A stretch of DNA of 64,000 nt from Allostella vacuolata (lineage in GTDB: Bacteria; Pseudomonadota; Alphaproteobacteria; ATCC43930; Allostellaceae), in assembly GCA_006739055.1 (NCBI GenBank), contig AP019702.1, forward strand, positions 2,259,001 to 2,323,000, given 5' to 3'. Made by a program: the position numbers and the translations under genes. The notes under the pieces are model-generated. The model had not been told where the DNA came from. It worked only from the letters and a program-made list of their open reading frames with translations, and searched no databases. How positions within the stretch are numbered: position 1 is the stretch's first letter; the number at the start of each line of letters is the position of its first letter. Shown here piece after piece: positions 42,182 to 51,262 of the stretch.

Positions 42182-45100
42182 ATGTTGCGGGGACAACGGA
42201 CTCTCGCGGTCCGGGCGACGATTCTCGCGATCGGCGTCCTGCTGCTGTGCCTCATGTGGGTCTATGTGCTTTATCAGAGCCAGACCGAGCGCAGCCAGGC
42301 ACTGGCCAGCGCGCAGCGCGACACCGCCAATCTCGCGATCGCCTTCGAGGAGCAGACCCAGCGCACCATCGGTGCGATCGAGCAGACGCTGGAGTTCCTG
42401 AAGCTGGAGTTCGAGCGAGACCCGGCCGCATTCAGTGTTCGGGAGGCGTTCGAACGGGTTCGGGGCCTGCGCGACGTGACTTTCCAGCTGTCGCTGATCG
42501 ATCCCGACGGGATGCTCCGGCGGTCCAGTCTTCGCGACGTCGTCGATCCGGTGGACATGTCCGACCGCGACCATTTTCGCGTGCATCTGGCCGGGGATAC
42601 CAACAGCATCTTCATCAGCCGGCCTCTGGTCGGGCGCGTGTCGAACCGCACGTCCCTCAACATCAGCCGCCGGCTGAATGGCCCGGCCGGCGCGTTCGCC
42701 GGCGTGCTGGTGCTGTCGTTCAACCCGGAGACCTTCGTCCGGCTCTACGACAAGGTGGATTTCGGCGAGCACGGCGAGATGCTGCTGGTCGGGCAGGACG
42801 GCTGGATCCGGGCGGTCGGCTCGGGCGACCACGATGGCGCAGCCCACAACATCCGCGAATCCCTCCTGTTCCGGCGCGTCGTCGAGGGCTCCGGCGGCGC
42901 CGGCGAGATTGCCGGGCCGATCGACGGGGTGGAACGGATCTACTCCTATCAGCCGGTCGACAACCTGCCCCTGGTGGTAGCCGTCGGCCTGTCGAAGGCC
43001 GAGATTCTCGGTCGGGTCGGCGATCGGGAGCAGAACCGGCTGGTCCTCCTGGGGGCGGTCACGATCGCCATCATCATGTTCCTGGCGGCACTGGTCGTCG
43101 AGGTGGGGCGGCGCCAGCGCCGCGAGGACGAGCTGGAGCGCGAGCGCGAGACGCTGAGCACGGCGACCTCGGCCCTGGCCGAGGCGAAGGCACAGGCGGA
43201 CGAGAAGACCCGGCTCCTGGAGACGACGATCCTCAACATGAGCGACGGCATCAGCGCCTTCGACCAGGATCTGCGCCTGCTGGTCTGGAACCGGCGGTTC
43301 CTGGAGCTGGCCGGGGTCGACGAATCCATGGCCCGGGTCGGCCGGCCGCTGGTCGAGATCCTGCGCCACCAGGCCGAGAACGGCGAGTTCGGGGCGGTCG
43401 ATCCCGCCGCGGAGGCCGCCCGGCGCGTCGCGCTGGTGCGCAATGCGCCGTTCCAGGTCACCGGCCGGCGCCGTCCGAACGGCCGCTTCATCGAGCTCCG
43501 CCGAACCCTGCAGCCGGATGGCGGGATCATCACGCTCTACACCGACGTGACGCTGCGCAAGCACGCCGAGAACGAACTGGAGCGCGCCCGCGACATGGCG
43601 GAGGAGGCGCTCGCCGCCAAGTCCCGCTTCCTGGCCATCGTCAGTCACGAGATCCGGACGCCGATGAACGGGGTGATCGGCACCCTCGAGCTGCTCGGCG
43701 ACACGGAACTCGACCGGGCGCAGCGCCGCTATGTCGAGATCGCGCGCTCTTCCGCCGACGGGCTGGTCAGCATCATCAACGACATTCTCGACCTGTCGCG
43801 GCTCGAGGCCGACCGGATGCCGCTGGTGACCGGCGACTTCGACCTGCGCGCGCTGCTGCAGGGCGCGGTCGGGCTGTTCAGCGCGGCTGCCGACAGCAAG
43901 GGGATCGAGATCGCCCTGTCGATCGCCCCCGACGTCCCGCGCTGGTGCCGCGGCGATGCCGGTCGCCTGCGGCAGATCCTGGTGAACCTGCTGTCCAATG
44001 CCGTGAAGTTCACCGCGGCCGGCAATGTCCGGATGTCGGTCGAGACGGTCGCTTCGCGGCGCGCGGTCGGCGAGGGGCCGTTCGAGCTGCGTTTCCTGGT
44101 CGCCGACAGTGGTCCCGGCGTGGCGGCCGGTGACCGCGACAAGCTGTTCCGCCCGTTCTTCCAACTCGACGGGCAGGAGACGCGCGGAGGGTCGGGGCTG
44201 GGGCTTGCCATCGTCAAGGGGCTGGTCGACCGCTTCGGGGGCAGCCTCGGCCTGGCCGATCGCCCAGGCGGCGGGGCGATATTCTGGGTGCGCCTGCCCC
44301 TCGTCGCGGGGGGCCCGGTCGCGGCGGAGATCGTGCCGGAGCCGGCGACGGCGGAGCGTCCGGCGGTGCAGTCGCGGATCCTGGTGGCCGAGGATTCGCC
44401 CGTCAACCAGCTGATCGCGACCGAGCAGCTGCGCAGCGCCGGCCACTCCATCACCGTCGCCAACAATGGCCGCGAGGCCGTCGAGAAGGCGGCGGCCGGC
44501 GGCTACGACCTGATCCTGATGGACGTTATCATGCCCGAGATGGACGGCATCGAGGCGACCCGCGCCATTCGCCGCCTGCCGCCGCCGGCGGGGACCGTCC
44601 CCATCGTCGCCCTGACCGCAAACGTGATGAGCGAGGATCGCGCGCGGATCCTGACCAGCGGCATGGACGGCGTGCTCGGCAAGCCCTTCAACCGGGCCCG
44701 CCTGCTGGACATGGTCGCGCGCTTCGCTCGCGCGCCGTCCGAGCGCGCATCGAATCCAGGCCGGACCCACGCCCCTGCGGCCGCGCCCGCTCCGTCGGAT
44801 GCGAATGGCGCGGCCATGTCCGCTGCCGAACCGGACGTCGCGGATTTCGACCCGGAGCCGCTGCGGCGGATGCAGGCCGATGTCGGCCAGGAGGTGGCGC
44901 TGCGGCTTGCCCGGATGTTCGCGGGCGAACTGGCCGATCGCCGGGCCTCGATGCGGTCCGCAGCCGAGGCGGGCAACCGGCTCGACCTGCGCCGGATTGC
45001 CCACACCATCAAGGGCGGAGCCCAGACATTCGGCCTGATGCGGCTCGCGCGAGCCTCGCTCGCGCTCGAACAGGCCGCCGAGGCGCCGTTGGACGAATCG

Positions 45101-45184
45101 CTTCCCGGACTGGTCGCTGCGGTGGATCGCGACGCTGCCCGCGGGCTGGAGATACTGGAGCGGGAGCTGGCCGCAGCGCGGTGA
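42182..45184 (+). CDS. Hybrid sensor histidine kinase (Cache-type sensor, PAS, HisKA, HATPase, receiver, Hpt)
   Basis: A 1000-residue membrane kinase. TM1 is at residues 9-31 (TLAVRATILAIGVLLLCLMW), with a periplasmic dCache-like sensor to about residue 280 and TM2 about 288-308 (VLLGAVTIAIIMFLAALVVE). A coiled coil, a PAS domain (ISAFDQDLRLLVWNRRF), HisKA with H489 (VSHEIRTPMNGVIGTLE), HATPase (N-box NLLSNAVKF, then DSGPGV and GSGLGLAIVKGL), a receiver with D781 (LILMDVIMPEMDG) and an Hpt domain with H941 (AHTIKGGAQTF) follow. The full phosphorelay is therefore in one chain, and the Hpt can hand phosphate to the upstream response regulator. Start ATG 42182 sits just before TM1; its ribosome site is weak. 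Confidence 0.91.
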   Translation: MLRGQRTLAVRATILAIGVLLLCLMWVYVLYQSQTERSQALASAQRDTANLAIAFEEQTQRTIGAIEQTLEFLKLEFERDPAAFSVREAFERVRGLRDVTFQLSLIDPDGMLRRSSLRDVVDPVDMSDRDHFRVHLAGDTNSIFISRPLVGRVSNRTSLNISRRLNGPAGAFAGVLVLSFNPETFVRLYDKVDFGEHGEMLLVGQDGWIRAVGSGDHDGAAHNIRESLLFRRVVEGSGGAGEIAGPIDGVERIYSYQPVDNLPLVVAVGLSKAEILGRVGDREQNRLVLLGAVTIAIIMFLAALVVEVGRRQRREDELERERETLSTATSALAEAKAQADEKTRLLETTILNMSDGISAFDQDLRLLVWNRRFLELAGVDESMARVGRPLVEILRHQAENGEFGAVDPAAEAARRVALVRNAPFQVTGRRRPNGRFIELRRTLQPDGGIITLYTDVTLRKHAENELERARDMAEEALAAKSRFLAIVSHEIRTPMNGVIGTLELLGDTELDRAQRRYVEIARSSADGLVSIINDILDLSRLEADRMPLVTGDFDLRALLQGAVGLFSAAADSKGIEIALSIAPDVPRWCRGDAGRLRQILVNLLSNAVKFTAAGNVRMSVETVASRRAVGEGPFELRFLVADSGPGVAAGDRDKLFRPFFQLDGQETRGGSGLGLAIVKGLVDRFGGSLGLADRPGGGAIFWVRLPLVAGGPVAAEIVPEPATAERPAVQSRILVAEDSPVNQLIATEQLRSAGHSITVANNGREAVEKAAAGGYDLILMDVIMPEMDGIEATRAIRRLPPPAGTVPIVALTANVMSEDRARILTSGMDGVLGKPFNRARLLDMVARFARAPSERASNPGRTHAPAAAPAPSDANGAAMSAAEPDVADFDPEPLRRMQADVGQEVALRLARMFAGELADRRASMRSAAEAGNRLDLRRIAHTIKGGAQTFGLMRLARASLALEQAAEAPLDESLPGLVAAVDRDAARGLEILERELAAAR

Positions 45185-45211
45185 GCCTGTCCGCCTGTCC
45201 AGGGCCTGGGT

Positions 45212-46012
45212 CTAGGGGGTCCGCGGATAGCGCAGGACCAGCAGGTCCGCGCCATCGGCGCCGGCCTGGATCGCCAGACCCGCGGCGTCGTGCGGAACGA
45301 ACATGGCGCTCCAGCGCCCGAATCCCTCCCCGCCATGGCGGATCGACCCCTGGCTCACCAGGATCGACTGGCCGGCCCCGCAATCGAGCCCGTCGACCAG
45401 CCACGCCGCATCCGGCGGGATGCGGGCATAGCGGAAGGACAGCCCGTCCGCCTCTTCCTGCAAGGTCTCGACGACGGCTCCGCGCAGGCCGCGCAGGGCC
45501 GCCGGCTCCGATGGGGACACGGGTGGGGCGAAGACATTGCGCCGCGGGCCGGCGCGCATGCGATCGCGCGCGCCCGGAAGATACTGCGCGCCGGTGCAAT
45601 CGGCGCTGGCGCGCAGCGAGAAGTACTGCATCCCGGCCGGCCCCGGGACGATCGGGCCGTAGCCGGTATGCGCGCCGGCGAAGTGGGCGGAGATGGGCTG
45701 CACCGGATGCTTGCCGATCGTGCCGGTGCCGGCGATCACCACCTGGAACTGGTCGACATGGTGGAAATGGGGGTGGACGATCGCGCCCGCCTCCTGCTCG
45801 ACCAGGAAAGCCTGCGGCCGGGCGGTCTCGCCGGGCAATGGCGGATGGTACGGGATGAAGCCGCCCGCGCGCGGATCGACCGAGGCCGATCCCGGCGGCG
45901 ATGGCGGCGGCCCGAAATACTCGCTGCGCCAGATGAGCGGCCCCTCGGCCGATCGCCGGGAAAACCGCGTGCGCGCTGCGATGGCCGCGTCGGCCGCGTG
46001 GATCGTCGCCAT
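45212..46012 (-). CDS. Cupin-domain protein of unknown function
   Basis: A 266-residue protein with one clear cupin motif, HPHFHHVDQFQVVIAG (about residues 80-95), where two or three histidines could bind metal, and a second beta-rich half (LSFRYARIPPDAAWLVDG ... SILVSQGSIRHGGEG) that may be a second, degraded cupin, giving a bicupin. Start 46012 is preferred to 46018 because GGAGG sits at the ideal distance of six bases. It converges on the hybrid kinase gene with a 27-base gap. No operon partner; substrate unknown. Confidence 0.72.
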   Translation of the reverse strand: MATIHAADAAIAARTRFSRRSAEGPLIWRSEYFGPPPSPPGSASVDPRAGGFIPYHPPLPGETARPQAFLVEQEAGAIVHPHFHHVDQFQVVIAGTGTIGKHPVQPISAHFAGAHTGYGPIVPGPAGMQYFSLRASADCTGAQYLPGARDRMRAGPRRNVFAPPVSPSEPAALRGLRGAVVETLQEEADGLSFRYARIPPDAAWLVDGLDCGAGQSILVSQGSIRHGGEGFGRWSAMFVPHDAAGLAIQAGADGADLLVLRYPRTP

Positions 46013-46147
46013 GCCCATCCTCCGCCAGGTCCGCAGGCTCTTGCGCGGCCCCTATGACGGGGGCGTGCGACCGCGGTTTCCAACGATGGTAGGGCAGGGC
46101 GCCGGACGGCTCAAGGCGGCCCGTGCCAGCCTGACCCGGTAGCGAGC

Positions 46148-46858
46148 CTATCCGGCGGCGAGCTTCAGGCCCTGCCGGGGCACATGCCGTTCCGCCAGGA
46201 GGGAGCGCGCCCCGTGCAGGAAGAAGGCGACCTCCTCGCGGACCGCCGCCGCATGGCTGCGGGGGGCCGGCTGGTCGAACACCCAGCGCCGCACCGCGAG
46301 CTGGAAGATGGCGCCGTGCAGGCGGGCCGCGATCTCGACATCGGCGGCGGAGACGCCGTCGCTGCGCGAGCCACCGAGTTCACCGCGCAGCTCGCGCACG
46401 ATCGGGCGCAGCGCACGCTCCCGCACGACCAGCTGGTGGCGCTTGTACAGGTCCATCCCGGCCAGCGAGGCGAAGAACAGGATGCGGGTCCAGTCGCGGG
46501 TCAGGATCGTCTCGGAATAGTCGAGATAGAACTGTTCCAGCCGCTGGCTGAGCGACAGGTCCGAGCGGCGCAGCCCGTCGCGCCATGCGGGGTTCCAGCG
46601 GTCCTCGTAGAGGCGTTCCACCACCCGGGCGATCAGCGCGTCCTTGCTGGGAAAGTAGTGGTACAGCAACGGCTGGCTCACGCCGATCGACCGGGCGAGG
46701 TCGCGCGTGTTGCCGTGCAACCCATGGTCGGCGAAGAAACTGATCGCCCGTTCGATGATCAGGGCTTCCCGGCCCGCGCCCGCGCTGGATTCGACTTCCG
46801 CCGATACCGCTTCCGCGCGCGGCGCATTGCGTCTTCCGTGCATGCCAACCTCTTGCAT
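46148..46858 (-). CDS. TetR family transcriptional regulator
   Basis: A 236-residue TetR-type regulator. The helix-turn-helix is TRDLARSIGVSQPLLYHYFPSKDALIARVV (about residues 53-82, quoted here by its key elements RDLARSIGVSQ and LLYHYFPSK). An unusual basic N-terminal tail of about 30 residues precedes it. The ligand domain is all-helical with MDLYKRHQLVVRERALRP. Two starts are possible (46858 and 46843). It lies downstream of, and in the same direction as, the M20 peptidase/PotBCD-like genes, which it may control. Upstream are two TATAAC repeats 21 bp apart. Confidence 0.87.
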   Translation of the reverse strand: MQEVGMHGRRNAPRAEAVSAEVESSAGAGREALIIERAISFFADHGLHGNTRDLARSIGVSQPLLYHYFPSKDALIARVVERLYEDRWNPAWRDGLRRSDLSLSQRLEQFYLDYSETILTRDWTRILFFASLAGMDLYKRHQLVVRERALRPIVRELRGELGGSRSDGVSAADVEIAARLHGAIFQLAVRRWVFDQPAPRSHAAAVREEVAFFLHGARSLLAERHVPRQGLKLAAG

Positions 46859-46988
46859 AGTGCCGACCTTCCCCGATCTGTGATTGGCTGCCGGACGCTA
46901 GCTTCACTTCCTTCAGGAGACGATCATATAACGTTTATCTCTGAAAGTATAACATGGTGGAACAGCCGTGCGAAGACCAGGGGGCCAT
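46859..46988. promoter_or_regulatory. tetR upstream region with spaced TATAAC direct repeats
   Basis: The 130-bp gap between the M20 stop and the tetR start is A/T-rich at 46921-46955. TATAAC occurs at 46927-46932 and 46948-46953, exactly two helical turns apart (21 bp); read on the minus strand these are GTTATA elements that could form minus-10 boxes and regulator half-sites. This probably gives tetR its own promoter. Confidence 0.4.
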
Positions 46989-48149
46989 TCAATCGCGGAT
47001 TCCGAGCAGATTGTGCACGCAGTTGAGAAGTATGATTGCGGACTCCACCATCTGGGAGAGTGGCACGCTCTCGTTCGCGGCATGGCCTTCGGCGCCCGAT
47101 CCAGGGCCGAAATTGACGATCTCGATCCCGTCGTCGGCAAAGTAGCGGCCGTCGCTGACGCCCGTCGCGTTCAGCAGGCGGGCGGGATGGCCGCTGCGGG
47201 CGGCGATCGCGGCGGCCAGGGCCGTGACGCCGGGCCCGTCCGCGCCGGCCCGGAATCCGTTGGTGCCGGTCAGCCGTTCCAGCGCCCAGCTGCCGGCCGG
47301 CTCGCCGGCCGCCTCCAGGATCGCGTGCAGTTCCGCAAGGGCGTCCTCGACCTTCTCGCCGGGCAGCAGGCGCCGGTCGATCGTCATCCCGGCCCGGGCG
47401 GGCACGACGTTGGCGTTGGCCCCCCCGTCGATCAGTCCGACATTGATGGTCGACTGCATGTCGCCGTCCCGGCGGGCATCGAGCCGCGGCTTCAGTTGCG
47501 TCTCCAGCGTCCCCAGCAGGCGGACGAGGCGGAGGATGGCGTTGTCGCCGGCCGCCGGGTTGCCCGCATGGGCGGCGCGGCCGCTGGTGGTGACGCGCGC
47601 CCACAGCACGCCGCGCTCGGCGACGATCATCTGGTTCTCGGTCTGGGCGCCCAGGATCAGGATGTCCGGGCGCACATGCCCGGCCCGGCGCAGGAAGGCC
47701 ATGCCGTGCGGCCCGAGATTCTCCTCGTCGGCGACGAAGGTGAAGGCGAGGGTGCCGCGCGCCGGCCCGCCGCGCCGGGCGATCTCCTCCGCCAGCCATA
47801 GCTGCACCGCCATCGAGCCCTTGCAGTTGCCGGCACCCAGGCCGTGAATGCGGCCGTCGCGCATCTCCGCCTGGTAGGGATCGCTCGACCACAGGGACCG
47901 GTCGCCCACCGCGACCGTGTCGGAATGGGCGTTGAACACCAGCTGCGGGCCGCCCTCGCCCAGGCGGCCGACGACGTTGTCGACGCCCGGCGCCTCCGCC
48001 AGCACCTCGGTCCGGTAGCCGGCGGCGCGCAGCCGCCCGGCCGCATAGGCGGAGATGGCGACGCTGTCGCCGGGCGGGAACGGCGAGGGGATGGCGATCA
48101 GGTCGCGCAGGATCTCGGTCAGGCGATCGCGGATCGCGGTCTCGTTCAT
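46989..48149 (-). CDS. M20 family peptidase (ArgE/DapE-like) with Asn at the bridging-Asp position
   Basis: A 386-residue M20 hydrolase. H75 and D77 (FNAHSDTVAVGD) and the catalytic glutamate (FVADEENLG, E142/E143) are present. The segment that normally supplies the metal-bridging aspartate reads GLGAGNCKGSMA, with N108 where D is expected. ATG 48149 has GGAGGGG at an ideal distance; an upstream ATG (48164) overlaps the permease stop. It shares an operon with the polyamine-type permeases and receptor and probably deacylates or hydrolyses the imported compound. Confidence 0.87.
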   Translation of the reverse strand: MNETAIRDRLTEILRDLIAIPSPFPPGDSVAISAYAAGRLRAAGYRTEVLAEAPGVDNVVGRLGEGGPQLVFNAHSDTVAVGDRSLWSSDPYQAEMRDGRIHGLGAGNCKGSMAVQLWLAEEIARRGGPARGTLAFTFVADEENLGPHGMAFLRRAGHVRPDILILGAQTENQMIVAERGVLWARVTTSGRAAHAGNPAAGDNAILRLVRLLGTLETQLKPRLDARRDGDMQSTINVGLIDGGANANVVPARAGMTIDRRLLPGEKVEDALAELHAILEAAGEPAGSWALERLTGTNGFRAGADGPGVTALAAAIAARSGHPARLLNATGVSDGRYFADDGIEIVNFGPGSGAEGHAANESVPLSQMVESAIILLNCVHNLLGIRD

Positions 48150-48160
48150 GGTCCCCTCCG

Positions 48161-48985
48161 TCATGCGCGTCCGCGCCGCAGCCGCTCGCCGCGCCGCCGC
48201 AGATACTCGACCGCGGCCATCATGGCCACCGACATCAGCACGAGCATGGTCGCGGCGGCGGCGATGGTCAGGCTGATGTTCTCGTTGATCCCGGCGAACA
48301 TCTGCCGCGGCAGCGTCCGCTGGCCGGGGCCGGTCAGGAAGAACGCCACCACCACCTCGTCGAACGAGGTGGCGAAGGCGAACAGGGCCCCCGATGCCAC
48401 CCCGGGCAGGACGAGCGGCAGCATCACCCGGCGGAAGACCGTCCAGGGGCCGGCGCCCAGGCTGGCGCCGGCCCGCATCAGCGTGCGGTCGAAGCCCGCC
48501 AGGGTCGCCTGGACCGTGACCACCACGAAGGGCGCCCCCAGCGCGGTGTGGGCCAGGATGAGGCCGAAATGGGAGTTGGCGATGCCGGCGGCGGCGAAGG
48601 CGAAGTAGACGCCGACCGCCACCACGATGATCGGCACCACCATCGGCGCCAGCAGGGCCGCGGTGACGATACCCTTGGCCGGGAAGGGGGCGAGCCACAG
48701 GCCGATCGCCGCCAGCGTTCCCAGCACCGTTGCCAGGATCGTAGCCGCGATCGCCACCACCATGCTGTTGCCGAGCGCCGGGAGCCAGAAGCCGGAGGTG
48801 AAGAAGTCGACGTACCAGCGCAGGCTGAGGCCCGGCAGCGGGTACTGCAGGAACGATCCGGCGCTGAACGACAGGGGCGCGATGGCCACGATCGGCGCCA
48901 GCAGGAACACCAGCACCAGGGCCAGGTGCAGCCAGAGCCACAGCCGGACGATGCGCTGCCCGGTGGTCGCGTTGGGTTCGCCCAT
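48161..48985 (-). CDS. ABC transporter permease, PotC-type
   Basis: A 274-residue permease with six hydrophobic segments (first LWLHLALVLVFLLAPIVAIA). The EAA loop is TLMRAGASLGAGPWTVFRRVMLP, and FAFATSFDEVVVAFFLTGPGQ is the PotC-type signature. It begins five bases downstream of the PotB-type gene, and its stop overlaps a possible start of the M20 gene. Together with the next gene it forms a spermidine/putrescine-family channel; no ATPase is encoded in the cluster. Confidence 0.9.
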   Translation of the reverse strand: MGEPNATTGQRIVRLWLWLHLALVLVFLLAPIVAIAPLSFSAGSFLQYPLPGLSLRWYVDFFTSGFWLPALGNSMVVAIAATILATVLGTLAAIGLWLAPFPAKGIVTAALLAPMVVPIIVVAVGVYFAFAAAGIANSHFGLILAHTALGAPFVVVTVQATLAGFDRTLMRAGASLGAGPWTVFRRVMLPLVLPGVASGALFAFATSFDEVVVAFFLTGPGQRTLPRQMFAGINENISLTIAAAATMLVLMSVAMMAAVEYLRRRGERLRRGRA

Positions 48986-48990
48986 CGGGT

Positions 48991-50229
48991 TCAGCCGAGC
49001 CGGGGCATCTGGCCGCCGGCCAGGCGCCGATAGACCAGGAAGAGGGCCGCCGTCGCCGCGACCAGCAGGATCGACAGGGCGGCCGCCATGCCCCAGTTGA
49101 TCGTCCGGCTGGCGTAGAAGGCGATGAAGTAGCTGACCATCTGGTCGTCTGCGCCGCCGACCAGCGCCGGGGTGACATAGTAGCCGATCGCCTGGATGAA
49201 GACGAGCAACGAGCCCGCCGCCACGCCGGCCGCCGACTGCGGCAGGAAGACCCGGCGGAAGACGGTGAAGGGGCGGGCACCGAGGGAGGCCGCGGCTCGC
49301 ATGTGCGCCGCCGGAATGCCTCGCATGACGCTGTAGAGGGGCAGGATCATGAAGGGCAGCAGGATGTGGACCATGGCGACGTAGACGGCGAAGCGGTTGT
49401 AGATCATCGGCAGCGGCTCGGCCGTCATGCCGGTGCCGAGCAGGAAGGCGTTGATCACGCCCTCGCGCTGCAGCAGCACCACCCAGGCGGCGGTGCGCAC
49501 CAGCAGCGAGGTCCAGAAGGGCACCAGGATCAGGATCAGCAGCGGGTTGGCCGTCTTCTCGGGCAGCCGGGCCAGCAGGTAGGCGGCCGGATAGCCGAGC
49601 GCCAGGCAGATCGCGGTCACCACCGAGGCGATCCACAGGGTGCGGAACAGGACGGTGCGGAACACCGACTGGTCGGCCGGGGCGGACGCGACCGACCCTT
49701 CCGCGTCGCGGCGCAGGTCGAGTGCGGCCAGCAGGTAGAGGTCGGTGACCGGGCCGGCGGCCCGCCGGATCGCGGCCCAGGTCTCGCGTTCGCCCCACAG
49801 CGGGTTGAGGGCGATCAGCGCCTGGCGCACGTCGGCGGCACCGTCGGCCGGCAGGCGCCGCGCGGTCGAGAACAGCAGGGACCGATAGCCGTTGACGTCG
49901 TAGTTGAGGCGCGTCGCCGCGCTCGCCAGCGTGCCGTCGGCGCGCGCCTGGCGGATGTCGGCGACCACGGCCGCATAGGCCGCGTCCGCCGGCAGGGCGC
50001 GGCCGTCCCACCCGTCCAGCGCCGACAGGGTGCGGGCGAAGACCGGCGCCACCTCGCCGTCGCCGACCGCACGCCACATCATCGCCCCGATCGGGGCGAG
50101 GAAGGTCGCCGCCAGGAAGAGGAAGAGGGGCGCCACCAGCGCCGCTGCCCGCCAGCGGGCAGGGTCAGGTGGCGCCCCGCGCGTGTCGATCAGGCCCCGG
50201 AGCCGCACGTCAGCGGGCGACCCAGGCAT
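48991..50229 (-). CDS. ABC transporter permease, PotB-type with large periplasmic insertion
   Basis: A 412-residue permease, about 120 longer than ordinary PotB. After TM1 (AALVAPLFLFLAATFLAPIG) an extracytoplasmic stretch of roughly residues 55-195 (GDGEVAPVFARTLSALDGW ... AEGSVASAPADQSVF) precedes TM2. The EAA loop is HMRAAASLGARPFTVFRRVFLP. The start lies inside the 3' end of the receptor gene (20-base overlap). The inserted domain probably docks the binding protein; similar long forms exist in this family. Confidence 0.88.
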   Translation of the reverse strand: MPGSPADVRLRGLIDTRGAPPDPARWRAAALVAPLFLFLAATFLAPIGAMMWRAVGDGEVAPVFARTLSALDGWDGRALPADAAYAAVVADIRQARADGTLASAATRLNYDVNGYRSLLFSTARRLPADGAADVRQALIALNPLWGERETWAAIRRAAGPVTDLYLLAALDLRRDAEGSVASAPADQSVFRTVLFRTLWIASVVTAICLALGYPAAYLLARLPEKTANPLLILILVPFWTSLLVRTAAWVVLLQREGVINAFLLGTGMTAEPLPMIYNRFAVYVAMVHILLPFMILPLYSVMRGIPAAHMRAAASLGARPFTVFRRVFLPQSAAGVAAGSLLVFIQAIGYYVTPALVGGADDQMVSYFIAFYASRTINWGMAAALSILLVAATAALFLVYRRLAGGQMPRLG

Positions 50230-51262
50230 TGAAGCGCTGGTTCAGCTTGTCGATGTTCTCGACCCAGAACGGCTCGTCGATGTAGAGCGCGCTCGCGATG
50301 TTCTCGGGCGCGGTCGGCAGCTGCGGCAGGACCGCCTTGTCGATCGCGGCGTTGGCGCCCTTGTGGGTCACGCCGTAGGGGATGAGCGGCGGCAGCTTGG
50401 CCTGGTTCTCGGGCTTGCTGACATAGGCGATGTAGGATTCCGCCTGGGCCTTGTTCGGCGAGCCCTTCATGATCACCCACGAATCGATCGTGTAGAGCGA
50501 GTTGTTCCAGACGATGGCGAAGTTCTTCTTGTCGGTCTTGTTGGCCGCGCCGATGCGGCCGTTGTAGGCGGAGACCATGGCGGCCTCGCCCGCGGCCAGG
50601 AGCTGCGGCGGCTGCGCGCCCTTCTCCCACCACACGACGTTGCCCTTGAGCTGGTCGAGCTTGCGGAAGGCGCGCTCGACCCCGGCATCGGTCGCCAGCG
50701 TCTTGTAGACATCGGCCGGCGCCACGCCGTCGGCCATCAGGGCGAACTCGAGGTTGGTCTTGGGGCCCTTGCGCAGCGCGCGCTTGCCCGGCCATTTCTG
50801 GACGTTCCAGAAATCGGCCCAGTTCTTCGGCCCGTCCTTGATCCGGTCGGCGTCGTAGGCCAGGACGAAGTTGTAGACGATGGCGCCCACGCCGCACTCG
50901 TGCACCGCGTCCTTCAGGTAGGCGTCCTGGCCGCCATACTTCGACCAGTCGACCTTCTCGAACAGGCCTTCCTCGCAGCCGATCACCAGCTCCTCGGATT
51001 CGACCTGGACCACGTCCCAGGTGTTGGCGCCGCCCTGCATCTTGGCGCGCAGCACGCCGATGCCGCCGTCCCAGCTCTCCTCGACCATCCGGGTCTTGAG
51101 GCTGTCCATGAACGGCTTGAAATAGACTTGGCGCTGGGCGTCCTGGTAGGCGCCGCCCCACGACACGACCGTCAGGTCGCGCGCCGCCGCAGCGCCGGCG
51201 ACCATCGTCGCGGCCGCCGCCAGCATCCAAACCCGTCCCATCCGACTTCCTGCTCGGCCCAT
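50210..51262 (-). CDS. ABC transporter substrate-binding protein, polyamine-type (PotD/F-like)
   Basis: A 350-residue periplasmic receptor. Signal peptide residues 1-27 (VWMLAAAATMVAGAAAA). The mature part opens LTVVSWGGAYQDAQRQVYFKPF, the standard SBP_bac_8/PotD start, with WDGGIGVLRAKM and NNSLYTIDSWVIMKGSPNKAQ later. Start 51262 has AAGGAGGG a few bases upstream; the longer frame to 51325 lacks a ribosome site. It is the first gene of the receptor-PotB-PotC-M20 unit and is divergent from btpA. Ligand could be a polyamine or another cationic or amide compound. Confidence 0.9.
   Translation of the reverse strand: MGRAGSRMGRVWMLAAAATMVAGAAAARDLTVVSWGGAYQDAQRQVYFKPFMDSLKTRMVEESWDGGIGVLRAKMQGGANTWDVVQVESEELVIGCEEGLFEKVDWSKYGGQDAYLKDAVHECGVGAIVYNFVLAYDADRIKDGPKNWADFWNVQKWPGKRALRKGPKTNLEFALMADGVAPADVYKTLATDAGVERAFRKLDQLKGNVVWWEKGAQPPQLLAAGEAAMVSAYNGRIGAANKTDKKNFAIVWNNSLYTIDSWVIMKGSPNKAQAESYIAYVSKPENQAKLPPLIPYGVTHKGANAAIDKAVLPQLPTAPENIASALYIDEPFWVENIDKLNQRFNAWVAR

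Noticed and set aside
42173-45004. A minus-strand open frame of about 940 codons opposite the hybrid kinase
   Set aside because: Same compositional artefact; the kinase frame has H, N, G boxes, receiver and Hpt motifs in order.
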